Part shown: piece after piece, positions 8,731-16,055 of the stretch
How positions within the stretch are numbered: the first letter of the stretch is position 1
How the letters are laid out: every line of letters begins with the position of its first letter
Assembly: GCF_041358175.1 (NCBI RefSeq)
Contig: NZ_JBGKBE010000001.1
Coordinates: forward strand, 496,001 to 560,000
Reading direction: 5' to 3'
DNA: 64,000 nucleotides
Origin: Muriicola sp041358175
GTDB lineage: Bacteria; Bacteroidota; Bacteroidia; Flavobacteriales; Flavobacteriaceae
Notes under the pieces: model-generated
What the model was told of the DNA's origin: nothing
Databases searched by the model: none
The model's input: only the letters and a program-made list of their open reading frames with translations
Position numbers and translations under genes: made by a program

Positions 8731-9669
8731 ATGATTTCAGGCATTTTTGGCAAAACAAAACCAATAAATTACGTTTTACTCCTTGGATTACTCTTCCTGG
8801 TTTATTGGTTTGCGATATTTTATTACACGGATACGCTGACTGAACCATCAGATATCATCTCTCCATCTTTCGTTTTAATAATCCTTTTATTTTCTGTACT
8901 GGCCCTTGATTTCGTTGTAAACAGGAATCAAATTACCAACACAAACGCGTATACGGTCCTCTATTTTGTATTACTGACATTGGTATTTCCTTCTTCCGTT
9001 GTGGATGCTGATGCGGTTGGATGTAACTTTTTTCTCATCCTGGCTTCGAGACGACTCATTAGCCTACGCAGTTTAAAATATATGAAATTAAAGATCCTTG
9101 ATGCTACCCTTTGGGTGATGGCGGCCAGTATATTCTACAATTGGTCTATTCTTTTCCTGTTCCTGGTTTTTATTGCCATCTATATTTATGAGCCTAAAAA
9201 TTTAAAGAACTGGCTGGTACCTTTGGTGGGGATCATAACATTTTTGTTGATCTGGAATGCCGTTTTAATCCTGGCAAATAAGGAGGGTTTTTTTGTGGAA
9301 CACTACAATATGCAGATCGGTGATTGGAAAGAGTTTGTATATGACTGGACTCAGAGTTCTAAGCTTGGTATTTTTATTTTTCTTATCACAGTCACTACAC
9401 TGGCGGTATTTCTTAAATCCGGTAAATTGGGGCTTGGGAGAATTATAAATCTCAGGGTGATCTCTCTCTATCTCGCCCTCAGTTTTGTGGTTGTCATCTT
9501 ATGCCTGACCCGTGGAGATTTTCCAATACTGATCACTTTTTTTCCCGCTGCGGTGTTTCTTGGGAAATACACAGAAATGATTAAACGACAAAATATAAGG
9601 GATCTCAGCTTAGCCGGAGTGATTCTGCTTTCAGTTTTGATTTTTGTGCTGGGCATACTTATCAAATAA
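8731..9669 (+). CDS. Polytopic membrane protein, DUF6427 family
   Basis: This 312-residue protein has about eight to ten predicted membrane helices. The opening ISGIFGKTKPINYVLLL and the motif FPSSVVDADAVGCNFFLILASRRLISLRS match the flavobacterial family DUF6427 as I remember it. Function is unknown. The conserved ASRRLISLRS stretch between helices is the part most likely to carry function. It is divergent from DUF6341, and this neighbourhood beside purD recurs in related genomes (recalled, not checked). Confidence 0.75.
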   Translation: MISGIFGKTKPINYVLLLGLLFLVYWFAIFYYTDTLTEPSDIISPSFVLIILLFSVLALDFVVNRNQITNTNAYTVLYFVLLTLVFPSSVVDADAVGCNFFLILASRRLISLRSLKYMKLKILDATLWVMAASIFYNWSILFLFLVFIAIYIYEPKNLKNWLVPLVGIITFLLIWNAVLILANKEGFFVEHYNMQIGDWKEFVYDWTQSSKLGIFIFLITVTTLAVFLKSGKLGLGRIINLRVISLYLALSFVVVILCLTRGDFPILITFFPAAVFLGKYTEMIKRQNIRDLSLAGVILLSVLIFVLGILIK

Positions 9670-9673
9670 AAGA

Positions 9674-9681
9674 TACCTTTG
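9674..9681 (+). promoter_or_regulatory. -7 promoter element (TACCTTTG)
   Basis: This perfect TAnnTTTG lies 17 bases before the DUF4254 start and just after the DUF6427 stop. It suggests that the DUF4254/glycosyltransferase pair has its own promoter. No convincing -33 TTTG is seen. Confidence 0.5.
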
Positions 9682-9698
9682 CATAAACTTTATCCCGT

Positions 9699-10307
9699 AT
9701 GTTCAGCCAGGAAGCCTTTAAGATTTTTGAACAAAGCATTGTACAATATCACGTTCTCGACAGCGTAGATCAAAAATTCGTAAATCCTTACGCCCAAGGT
9801 AAAATTGAACACCTTCTTTATAGAAAAAACTGGATTGATACTGTTCAATGGCATTACGAAGACATAATTCGCGATCCGGATATTGAGCCGGTCGCGGCTT
9901 TAGAACTTAAACGTAAGATCGACGCCAGTAATCAGGAAAGGACTGATCTCGTAGAATATATTGACAGTTATTTTCTACAGAAATACGCCGACGTAGAGAT
10001 TCTGGAAAATGCCACAATTAATACTGAATCCCCAGCCTGGGCAATTGACCGCCTCTCTATTCTTGCGCTGAAGATTTATCATATGAAAGAAGAAACTAAA
10101 AGGGCCGATGCCTCAGCAGAACATATAAAAGCCTGTAAAAGTAAGTTGGCGGTACTCCTGGAACAGAAAAAAGACCTTTCGACGGCGATAGATCAATTAC
10201 TGGCTGATATTGAAGCTGGCAGAAAGTATATGAAGGTGTACAAACAAATGAAGATGTACAATGATGATGAGTTAAATCCGGTTTTACGTGGACAAAAGCA
10301 GGGATGA
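9699..10307 (+). CDS. DUF4254 domain protein
   Basis: This soluble 202-residue alpha-helical protein matches the Bacteroidota family DUF4254 (LLYRKNWIDTVQWHYEDIIRDP, then AALELKRKIDASNQERTDLVE). A coiled-coil-like segment covers roughly residues 125-175. There is no signal peptide or membrane helix, and no catalytic motif is known to me. The final 20 bases overlap the GT9 gene, so the two are probably made together. A role in LPS or glycan assembly is inferred only from that partner. Confidence 0.8.
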   Translation: MFSQEAFKIFEQSIVQYHVLDSVDQKFVNPYAQGKIEHLLYRKNWIDTVQWHYEDIIRDPDIEPVAALELKRKIDASNQERTDLVEYIDSYFLQKYADVEILENATINTESPAWAIDRLSILALKIYHMKEETKRADASAEHIKACKSKLAVLLEQKKDLSTAIDQLLADIEAGRKYMKVYKQMKMYNDDELNPVLRGQKQG

Positions 10308-11334
10308 TTATCTTCTGGTGATCCGACTCTCCGCCATGGGGGATGTGGCTATGACCGTCCCCGTGCTCCTTGCCCTAACCAGGGCAAACCCCGAATTAAA
10401 ACTACTAGTCCTTACAAGACCATTTTTTGCTCCAGTATTCAAGAATATTCCAAATACTTTAGTATTCCCTGTCGATCTGAGGAATAAACACAAAGGAGTA
10501 TCCGGAATATATCGTCTTGCGAAGGAATTAAAGAAACATCGGCTAAGTGGTATTGCCGACCTGCACAACGTTTTACGTACCAATCTCTTAAAATTGTTCT
10601 TCCTGGATAAGCAGATTCCTTTTAAACAAATAGACAAGGGGAGGAAGGAAAAACGAGCTATCACAGCATGGCGCAACAAGGAAATAAAATATCTGAAGAC
10701 CACCCATGAGAGATATGTGGAGGTATTCAGAAACTTGGGATATTCAGTAAAACTTGATTCTAAAGACGTGCTGAAACCATGTATCCCTTCGGAAGAAGTA
10801 CAGGCGTTTAATGCTCAGGAAGATAAAAAACTCATCGGGGTTGCACCTTTTGCGGCATTTTCAGGAAAAATGTACCCCCTGCCACTAATGCAGCAGGTAC
10901 TTGAGCGATTAAATAATACCAATAAGTATAAAATATTTTTATTTGGTGGGGGAGATGAAGAAAAAAAGGCTATGAAGGCCCTTGCCAATAAATATACCAA
11001 TTGTTTTTGTGAGGTAGGTCGACTTTCCTTTGCAGATGAACTCTGCCTTATATCACAGCTCGATCTTATGGTTTCGATGGATAGTGGGAATGGGCACCTA
11101 GCGGCCATGTTCGGTATCCCAACCCTAACTTTATGGGGAATAACACATCCCTGCGTTGGGTTTGCGCCCTATGGGCAAGCTGTTGAGAACAGTATATTAT
11201 CAGACAGGGAAAAGTTTCCAATGATCCCCACCTCCGTTTACGGGAATAAGTTCCCTAAGGGTTATGAAAAAGCTATAGAATCCATAGATCCGCAAACAGT
11301 CTTTCGTAAGATAGAGTCCTTTTTAAAGGAATAA
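10288..11334 (+). CDS. Glycosyltransferase family 9 (heptosyltransferase-like)
   Basis: This 348-residue GT-B enzyme resembles ADP-heptose:LPS heptosyltransferases. The N-terminus reads LLVIRLSAMGDVAMTVPVLLAL, the classic GT9 acceptor-site opening. The C-terminal half has GVAPFAAFSGKMYPL, then FGGGDEEKKA, and the donor-site MVSMDSGNGHLAAMFGIPTLTLWG. The start is GTG at 10288, inside the DUF4254 gene; no better ATG fits the conserved N-terminus. It probably adds a core sugar to lipopolysaccharide on the cytoplasmic side. The exact sugar cannot be told. Confidence 0.9.
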   Translation: MDKSRDDYLLVIRLSAMGDVAMTVPVLLALTRANPELKLLVLTRPFFAPVFKNIPNTLVFPVDLRNKHKGVSGIYRLAKELKKHRLSGIADLHNVLRTNLLKLFFLDKQIPFKQIDKGRKEKRAITAWRNKEIKYLKTTHERYVEVFRNLGYSVKLDSKDVLKPCIPSEEVQAFNAQEDKKLIGVAPFAAFSGKMYPLPLMQQVLERLNNTNKYKIFLFGGGDEEKKAMKALANKYTNCFCEVGRLSFADELCLISQLDLMVSMDSGNGHLAAMFGIPTLTLWGITHPCVGFAPYGQAVENSILSDREKFPMIPTSVYGNKFPKGYEKAIESIDPQTVFRKIESFLKE

Positions 11335-11336
11335 GT

Positions 11337-11951
11337 CTACACCAGCTGTGTCTCGGCAATCGACTTAAGGTACTGTTTGATCTGCTGCATATAATTGTAT
11401 CCCAGCATCCTACTGTTACCTTCAACCATAAGTACTCTAATTCCTATATAGGAAGCAATAAGGAAAGAGGCTACTCCTTCACTGTCAACATGTCTTGCGA
11501 TAAATCCGTCCGTTTTACCTTTTTGCAGGGTGGTTACAAGATTCACCTCCCAAACTTTGTAAATATCCTTCAGATATTTTGAGATTTCCTCGTTTCGTCC
11601 ATTAAATTCAGTAATAAAATTCCCAAGAACAAAGCCGTAATCGAGCTCATTGTGCTGAGCCGTAGCCAGGGCGTTTTCAAAACAACGTTCTATGGCTGTA
11701 AAAGGATCAGCCTTCCCCTCTATGGGCTCTATCATCAGGACATATACTTTTCTGACGACCATATTCTGAACAATGCTGATAAAGAAATCCTCCTTGGATT
11801 GAAAATGATAGTAGAAAGCTCCTTTTGACAGGTCGAGTTCCTTCAGGATATCATCAATACTTGTATTATAATAGCCTTTTTTATAAAATAATTCGAGGCC
11901 TTTGGTCTGCATCCTATGCATGGTTGCCATGCGTTTTAAGTTCTTATCCAT
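11337..11951 (-). CDS. TetR/AcrR family transcriptional regulator
   Basis: This 204-residue repressor-type protein has the TetR helix-turn-helix at residues 30-51 (TSIDDILKELDLSKGAFYYHF) and a helical ligand/dimer domain after it. I chose ATG 11951 because the longer frame upstream is not domain-like and contains one of the two palindromes. Both palindromes (11976-11987 and 12104-12115) share GACCA-NN-TGGTC, so autoregulation is likely. Downstream of the arsenosugar genes on the same strand, it may also control them (inference). The ligand is unknown. Confidence 0.9.
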   Translation of the reverse strand: MDKNLKRMATMHRMQTKGLELFYKKGYYNTSIDDILKELDLSKGAFYYHFQSKEDFFISIVQNMVVRKVYVLMIEPIEGKADPFTAIERCFENALATAQHNELDYGFVLGNFITEFNGRNEEISKYLKDIYKVWEVNLVTTLQKGKTDGFIARHVDSEGVASFLIASYIGIRVLMVEGNSRMLGYNYMQQIKQYLKSIAETQLV

Positions 11952-11974
11952 AAGATTTGGGTTTTGGGGTAATA

Positions 11975-11988
11975 AGACCATGTGGTCT
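11975..11988. promoter_or_regulatory. Candidate TetR operator, proximal (AGACCATGTGGTCT)
   Basis: This palindrome ends 24 bases upstream of the TetR start codon. Its inner 12-mer (11976-11987) has the same half-sites, GACCA and TGGTC, with the same 2-base centre as the distal site. A repressor bound here would block initiation of its own gene. Confidence 0.6.
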
Positions 11989-12099
11989 ATAACAAAGAAC
12001 CCTCGAACCGTAATTTTACTAAAGACTACAGGGTGAAGACTCCTAAAAAATCGATGAGAAGTTAAAATTCGGATGAAATACCCACTATTGGCCGTAGTC

Positions 12100-12119
12100 A
12101 ACCGACCACTTGGTCGGTT
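12100..12119. promoter_or_regulatory. Candidate TetR operator, distal (AACCGACCACTTGGTCGGTT)
   Basis: In this 20-base palindrome nine of ten base pairs are symmetric. The core GACCA-CT-TGGTC matches the proximal site 128 bases away. It lies in the gap between the radical SAM gene and the TetR gene. The A/T run after it on the plus strand is not preceded by a long enough stem for a typical terminator, so operator is the better reading. Confidence 0.65.
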
Positions 12120-12197
12120 TTTTTCCCCGACAAAAGGTAAAATAAGGATGAATCAGTAGTTGAATTGAGGATAAAGAGGGCAGTAAATAATGAATTA

Positions 12198-13253
12198 TCA
12201 GGTTACGACTCCCTGGCAACTGCTGCCTGCCCCGGCAGTACACCCATAACAGTGTTGTGAAATGATAATGTTGCGATTCTGAAGAATATCCTCATTGTAT
12301 TCTCTAATATGCTGAACTTTACTGGCTACTTTTAAATCGAGCATCTGGTTAAAATCACAATCGTATAACCATCCATCCCAACTCACCGATATCGTATTAG
12401 TGCACATAACGTTCTGCACCGCAGAAGGGTTATAGGCATCAACAAGGGAGTACATATAATCTTCATAATTTTCAGAAGCAATTAAATAATCCAGAAATCG
12501 GGATATCGGTAAATTTGTGATTGCAAACAGATTGTGAAAGTCAATGTTGAAGTCTTCCTTCAGGGCTTTCTTAAAATCGCGTTCTAATGCCGACTGGTCT
12601 GCGGGGAGATATGCTCCGGAGGGATTGTATACCAGATCGAGCCTGAGAGAACTATCGGGAATTCCATATCCCACGGCATTTAGTTCCTGCAGGGCCTTAA
12701 TCGACTTTTCAAAAACGCCGTCACCCCGTTGCTTGTCTGTTTTACCCTTTGTATAATGAGGCATAGATGAGACTACATGAATATTGTAATCTTTAAAAAA
12801 CTGAGGGAGATCGTGATATTTTTTATTTGCCCGAATGATCGTCAGGTTAGACCGCACTATAAAATCCTGAATACCTGCTTTTGATGCCTCTTCCACAAAC
12901 CAGCGGAAGTTAGGATTCATTTCAGGAGCACCACCCGTAAGGTCGAGGGTGTGCGCTCCGGTATTTCTTATGACTTCAAGGCACAACTCCATGGTTTCCC
13001 TGGTCATAATCTCTTTCCTGTCTGGGCCTGCATCTACATGGCAATGTTCGCAAACCTGATTACACATATATCCCACATTGATCTGAAGGACCTCTAAACT
13101 TCTGGGTTTTAAAGGGAACTCACCAATTTCGGCTATCTTATCTTTAAAGTAGGGTAGTTCCCCTTCTTTAAACAGACCTCCATTGAGAATTTCAAGTTGC
13201 CTGTGATTATCCGCTAATTCTAAATGCCTTGCTTTTAGAGATTTTGTAGCCAT
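12198..13253 (-). CDS. arsS: Arsenosugar biosynthesis radical SAM protein ArsS
   Basis: This 351-residue radical SAM enzyme matches the family linked to arsenosugar formation (5'-deoxyadenosyl transfer to methylated arsenic). The [4Fe-4S] cysteines are C64, C68 and C71 (CNQVCEHC), followed by the SAM-site DLTGGAPEMNP. The C-terminal Cys-rich domain ends CYGCTAGAGSSC (C335, C338, C346). In some relatives the first of these C-terminal residues is selenocysteine; here it is a TGT cysteine codon. The partner peroxidase-like gene is 46 bases upstream. The methyltransferase ArsM is not in the window. Confidence 0.88.
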   Translation of the reverse strand: MATKSLKARHLELADNHRQLEILNGGLFKEGELPYFKDKIAEIGEFPLKPRSLEVLQINVGYMCNQVCEHCHVDAGPDRKEIMTRETMELCLEVIRNTGAHTLDLTGGAPEMNPNFRWFVEEASKAGIQDFIVRSNLTIIRANKKYHDLPQFFKDYNIHVVSSMPHYTKGKTDKQRGDGVFEKSIKALQELNAVGYGIPDSSLRLDLVYNPSGAYLPADQSALERDFKKALKEDFNIDFHNLFAITNLPISRFLDYLIASENYEDYMYSLVDAYNPSAVQNVMCTNTISVSWDGWLYDCDFNQMLDLKVASKVQHIREYNEDILQNRNIIISQHCYGCTAGAGSSCQGVVT

Positions 13254-13299
13254 TCTTGTTATTTCGAAATTGTATAAGAAGGATTCCGCGAATCACATC

Positions 13300-13635
13300 C
13301 TACATGCTTAATTTATTGTATTTATTCATCATTTGAACTCCATGTACAAGAGTAGCCCCACTTTCGATGGCAGCACCTGCATGAACTGCTTCCATCATTT
13401 CTTCTTTAGTAATGCCTCTTTGCAGTCCGTCCTTGGTATAGGCATCTATACAATAAGGGCATTTAACGATATGGGCGACGGCAAGTGCGATCAGGGATTT
13501 TTCTCTGGCCGATAGGGCACCTTCCTCAAAAACCTTATTGTAATAATCAAAAAATTTAGTTCCCAACTCCTCGCTCCACTCGGTGATATTTCCAAATTTT
13601 CTTAAATCCGCCGGGTCGTAATATGAATTTGCCAT
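13300..13635 (-). CDS. Arsenosugar biosynthesis-associated peroxidase-like protein (AhpD fold)
   Basis: This 111-residue protein of the carboxymuconolactone decarboxylase/AhpD fold has the redox pair CPYC near residues 59-62, followed by IDAYTKDG. The family (opening NSYYDPADLRKFG) is found next to arsS and is thought to work with it. It is the first gene of a likely two-gene operon, 46 bases before arsS. Some relatives carry selenocysteine in the redox pair; this one is all-cysteine. Its redox substrate is unknown. Confidence 0.85.
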   Translation of the reverse strand: MANSYYDPADLRKFGNITEWSEELGTKFFDYYNKVFEEGALSAREKSLIALAVAHIVKCPYCIDAYTKDGLQRGITKEEMMEAVHAGAAIESGATLVHGVQMMNKYNKLSM

Positions 13636-14082
13636 GGTATAATCGTTTAGATTGACTTCAAAAGTATTAATAATAGAGGGGAATATATTCAGTGAGTCCT
13701 GCTCAAAATTAATTCAAAATGACTTTTGCTTTATCGCTGCAAAATATTTCCGCCTTCCCTTGGTCGCCATAATTTGCCAAACTTACAAGGAAAACCATGG
13801 AGATTTGCATCAATATTGGTCCAAATTCGGACTAAAAACAGAATTCGGACATTTCATTTGTCAAAGTGTCCAAAACCGACCACATAGTTTCTGCTCTCAG
13901 TTGTTTAATCACCTTTGTCATTCCGAATTATGGATTATCAGTACAGGAATAAGGGTAAACGTAAAGATTTGGATAGCTGGTTTTGATCTGAGAAGCAATT
14001 ACAGACCGATTAGTTGGTAAATTTGGATTTAAATTCGATTTGAATCGATGCTTTATCTTTAGTTTTGGTTAGCTTTTTTGAG
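13636..14082. other. Divergent intergenic region (447 bases)
   Basis: This gap separates the arsenosugar genes (minus) from the patatin gene (plus). Near its left end is CAAAAGTA (13659-13666), a -7 element for the minus strand (TACTTTTG) 24 bases before the peroxidase gene. At 13874-13883 is AACCGACCAC, identical to one half of the distal TetR palindrome. Near the right end, TATCTTTA (14054-14061) is a near-match -7 element for patatin. A 122-codon open frame here starts at TTG, is unusually Cys/His-rich and looks spurious. Confidence 0.5.
13659..13666 (-). promoter_or_regulatory. -7 promoter element for arsenosugar operon (TACTTTTG on minus strand)
   Basis: This perfect TAnnTTTG on the minus strand lies 24 bases upstream of the peroxidase-like gene. 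No matching -33 TTTG is visible at the usual spacing, so activator help or a weak promoter is possible. Confidence 0.5.
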
Positions 14083-14868
14083 ATGGACGCTACAAAGTTA
14101 CAAAAGAAGACAATTGGACTGGTTCTCTCCGGAGGGGGAGTCAGAGGAATGGGTCATATTGGTATGCTAAAAGCATTGAAAGAACACGGTATTGAACCTT
14201 CAGTTGTTTCAGGGAGTAGCGCCGGAGCATTGGTAGGTGCCCTATATGCCAGTGGCCGAACTATGGAGGATATGCTGGCATTTTTTAAGGAGACCCCCTT
14301 GTTTAAGTACAGTTTTCTTACGATTAACAAACCTGGTCTTGTAGATACCGAGCGCTATTATGATATTTTCAGGCAATACATGCCGTTTGAGAAATTTGAA
14401 GCCTTAAGCAAGAAATTATTTGTTGTGGCAACCAATCTTCAAAAAGGCGTGGAAGAGGTCTTTTCCGAGGGGGAACTGATAATGCCCTTACTTGCTTCCG
14501 CAGCACTTCCACCGGTTTTTAGTCCGGTTGAAATGAATAACACCTTATACGCCGATGGGGGGATAATGAACAACTTTCCCACAGAACCAATAAAGGGGAA
14601 GGTCGATTTCATTATTGGGAGTAACGTCACAATGATCAGGGAAATAAAAAAGAATGAGATCAAGTCGTCTTATCAACTTGCTTCCCGCACAACGAGCCTG
14701 ATGGTCTATGCGGTCAACAGAGAAAAGATAAAGAGTTGTGATCTTATTTTTGAACCCCGCGATTTAGAGGATATTGGGGCATTGGATAAGAAAGGTATAG
14801 AAAAAGCATACAATGCAGGCTACGACAATGCTTCCCGTGTACTGGAGAAGCTATTTGCAACTTCCTGA
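14083..14868 (+). CDS. Patatin-like phospholipase
   Basis: This 261-residue cytoplasmic acyl hydrolase has the oxyanion hole motif GGGVRG at residues 17-22, the nucleophile elbow GSSAG with Ser46, and the catalytic Asp158 in YADGGIMNN, so the Ser-Asp dyad is complete. It resembles the RssA/YlbK single-domain group, with no signal peptide or barrel domain. I chose ATG 14083 over TTG 14065 because a likely promoter (TATCTTTA) ends just upstream of the TTG. The lipid substrate is unknown. It is convergent with the ferredoxin reductase. Confidence 0.92.
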   Translation: MDATKLQKKTIGLVLSGGGVRGMGHIGMLKALKEHGIEPSVVSGSSAGALVGALYASGRTMEDMLAFFKETPLFKYSFLTINKPGLVDTERYYDIFRQYMPFEKFEALSKKLFVVATNLQKGVEEVFSEGELIMPLLASAALPPVFSPVEMNNTLYADGGIMNNFPTEPIKGKVDFIIGSNVTMIREIKKNEIKSSYQLASRTTSLMVYAVNREKIKSCDLIFEPRDLEDIGALDKKGIEKAYNAGYDNASRVLEKLFATS

Positions 14869-14882
14869 TTCCGGGCTAAGTC

Positions 14883-15926
14883 CTATACATCGTCATAATC
14901 TATTTTCAGAGCTGGGGTCAGCGGGTGGGCCTGGCAGGTTAGGATAAAACCTTCCTCTATTTCACTATCTGTTAAGATCTGATTTTTTACCATTTCGGCT
15001 TTTCCCTCGGTTACCCTGGCAATACAGGTACTACAAACTCCACCCTGGCATGAGTAAGGTGCATCGATATTTTCATTTAAAACGGCATCTAAGACCAGTT
15101 TCTTTTTGTCCATGACAAAAGAAAATACCTCATCATCTAAAGTGACTTCCACCTGAGTCTCCCCTTTTAGGTCAGATACATCTTCTTCATGTGAAGTGGT
15201 AAAAAGCTCATAATGAACCTGGTCCTCTGGAATTTCATTTTTCCCCAGAGTTTCCTTTACATTGTTGATCATTTCCTCTGGCCCACAGATATAAAAGTGG
15301 TCAAAATTGCGATCCTTAAACTTATTTTTAACGATCAGGTTAACAGTAGAACTGTCAATACGCCCTTGCAGTGCACCTTCTTCCCTGGATCTGCTATAAA
15401 TAAACTGAACAAAAAACCTATCGGTATGTTTTTTGGCAAAAGCCTTAATTTCTGTGTGATACATGGTCTCCTCCGGGGATTGATTCCCATAAACCAGAAC
15501 AACAGTGTTTTCGGGATGACTGTTGAGGACACTCTCAATAATGCTCATTATCGGGGTGATTCCGCTTCCCGCAGCAAAAGCACAAATGTGCTGAGCTTTA
15601 TTTGAAGGAGTAAACAAAAAATGACCTTTTGGAGGCATTACCTCAATAGAATCATTCTCTTTCAAATGATCACTGGCCCAGGTTGAGAAAGTTCCGCCTT
15701 CCACTCTTTTTATACCCACCGTTAATTCTGGCTCAGAAGGGGCACTGGATATGGAATAAGCTCGTCTGACTTCCTTTCCGTCAATTTCTTGTTTTAATGT
15801 GAGATGTTGCCCGGCATCAAATTGAAACTTTTCCTTGAGTTCACCAGGAACGCTTAGTGAAATAGCAACCGAACTGGGCGTTAAAGACCTTACTCCGGAA
15901 ACTTTCAGCTTATAAAATGTACTCAT
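14883..15926 (-). CDS. Ferredoxin-NADP reductase-like oxidoreductase (PaaE-like)
   Basis: This 347-residue flavoprotein combines an FAD-binding barrel (RRAYSISSAPSE, FAD motif R-x-Y-S), an NAD(P) domain (AAGSGITPIMSII, then FYICGPEEMI) and a C-terminal plant-type [2Fe-2S] ferredoxin (C-x4-C-x2-C in YSCQGGVCSTC and a later Cys). That order matches PaaE, the reductase of the phenylacetyl-CoA epoxidase, but no paa genes are nearby. It is more safely called an electron-transfer reductase for an unidentified oxygenase or desaturase. Confidence 0.88.
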   Translation of the reverse strand: MSTFYKLKVSGVRSLTPSSVAISLSVPGELKEKFQFDAGQHLTLKQEIDGKEVRRAYSISSAPSEPELTVGIKRVEGGTFSTWASDHLKENDSIEVMPPKGHFLFTPSNKAQHICAFAAGSGITPIMSIIESVLNSHPENTVVLVYGNQSPEETMYHTEIKAFAKKHTDRFFVQFIYSRSREEGALQGRIDSSTVNLIVKNKFKDRNFDHFYICGPEEMINNVKETLGKNEIPEDQVHYELFTTSHEEDVSDLKGETQVEVTLDDEVFSFVMDKKKLVLDAVLNENIDAPYSCQGGVCSTCIARVTEGKAEMVKNQILTDSEIEEGFILTCQAHPLTPALKIDYDDV

Positions 15927-15928
15927 TC

Positions 15929-15951
15929 TGCAAAATTTTTTTGCAAAACTA
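15929..15951 (-). promoter_or_regulatory. Promoter element with overlapping inverted repeat
   Basis: The plus strand shows TGCAAAA-TTT-TTTTGCA (15929-15945), a perfect 7-3-7 repeat. It overlaps CAAAACTA (15944-15951), which is TAGTTTTG on the minus strand, a perfect -7 element 17 bases before the reductase gene. The repeat may be an operator or chance in AT-rich DNA. Confidence 0.4.
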
Positions 15952-16010
15952 AGGAATGGGAAAGTAATTCATATATAATTCAATAAATATCTCACTTTTG
16001 TAACAAATAC

Positions 16011-16018
16011 TATATTTG
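16011..16018 (+). promoter_or_regulatory. -7 promoter element (TATATTTG)
   Basis: This perfect TAnnTTTG lies 37 bases before the start of the DUF5687 gene, in the gap diverging from the reductase gene. It probably drives the ABC exporter pair. Confidence 0.5.
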
Positions 16019-16055
16019 GCGTACTAATCCTGAAAATTGAATTGACTAACCTTCT

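Noticed and set aside
10308..11108. Long minus-strand frames antisense to the heptosyltransferase-like gene
   Set aside because: They mirror a well-supported glycosyltransferase and contain no recognisable domain; they arise from codon bias on the coding strand.
11952..12101. N-terminal extension of the TetR protein by 50 residues
   Set aside because: The extension is not TetR-like and contains an operator palindrome; starting at 11951 gives the usual domain start.
13652..14020. A 122-codon open frame in the divergent gap between the arsenosugar and patatin genes
   Set aside because: It begins with TTG inside the minus-strand promoter element, has unusual Cys/His/Trp-rich composition unlike its neighbours, and shows no domain or signal sequence.
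14035..14048. Short palindrome TCGATT-TG-AATCGA before the patatin gene as an operator
   Set aside because: Six-base arms in AT-rich DNA are expected by chance, and there is no second copy or regulator nearby.
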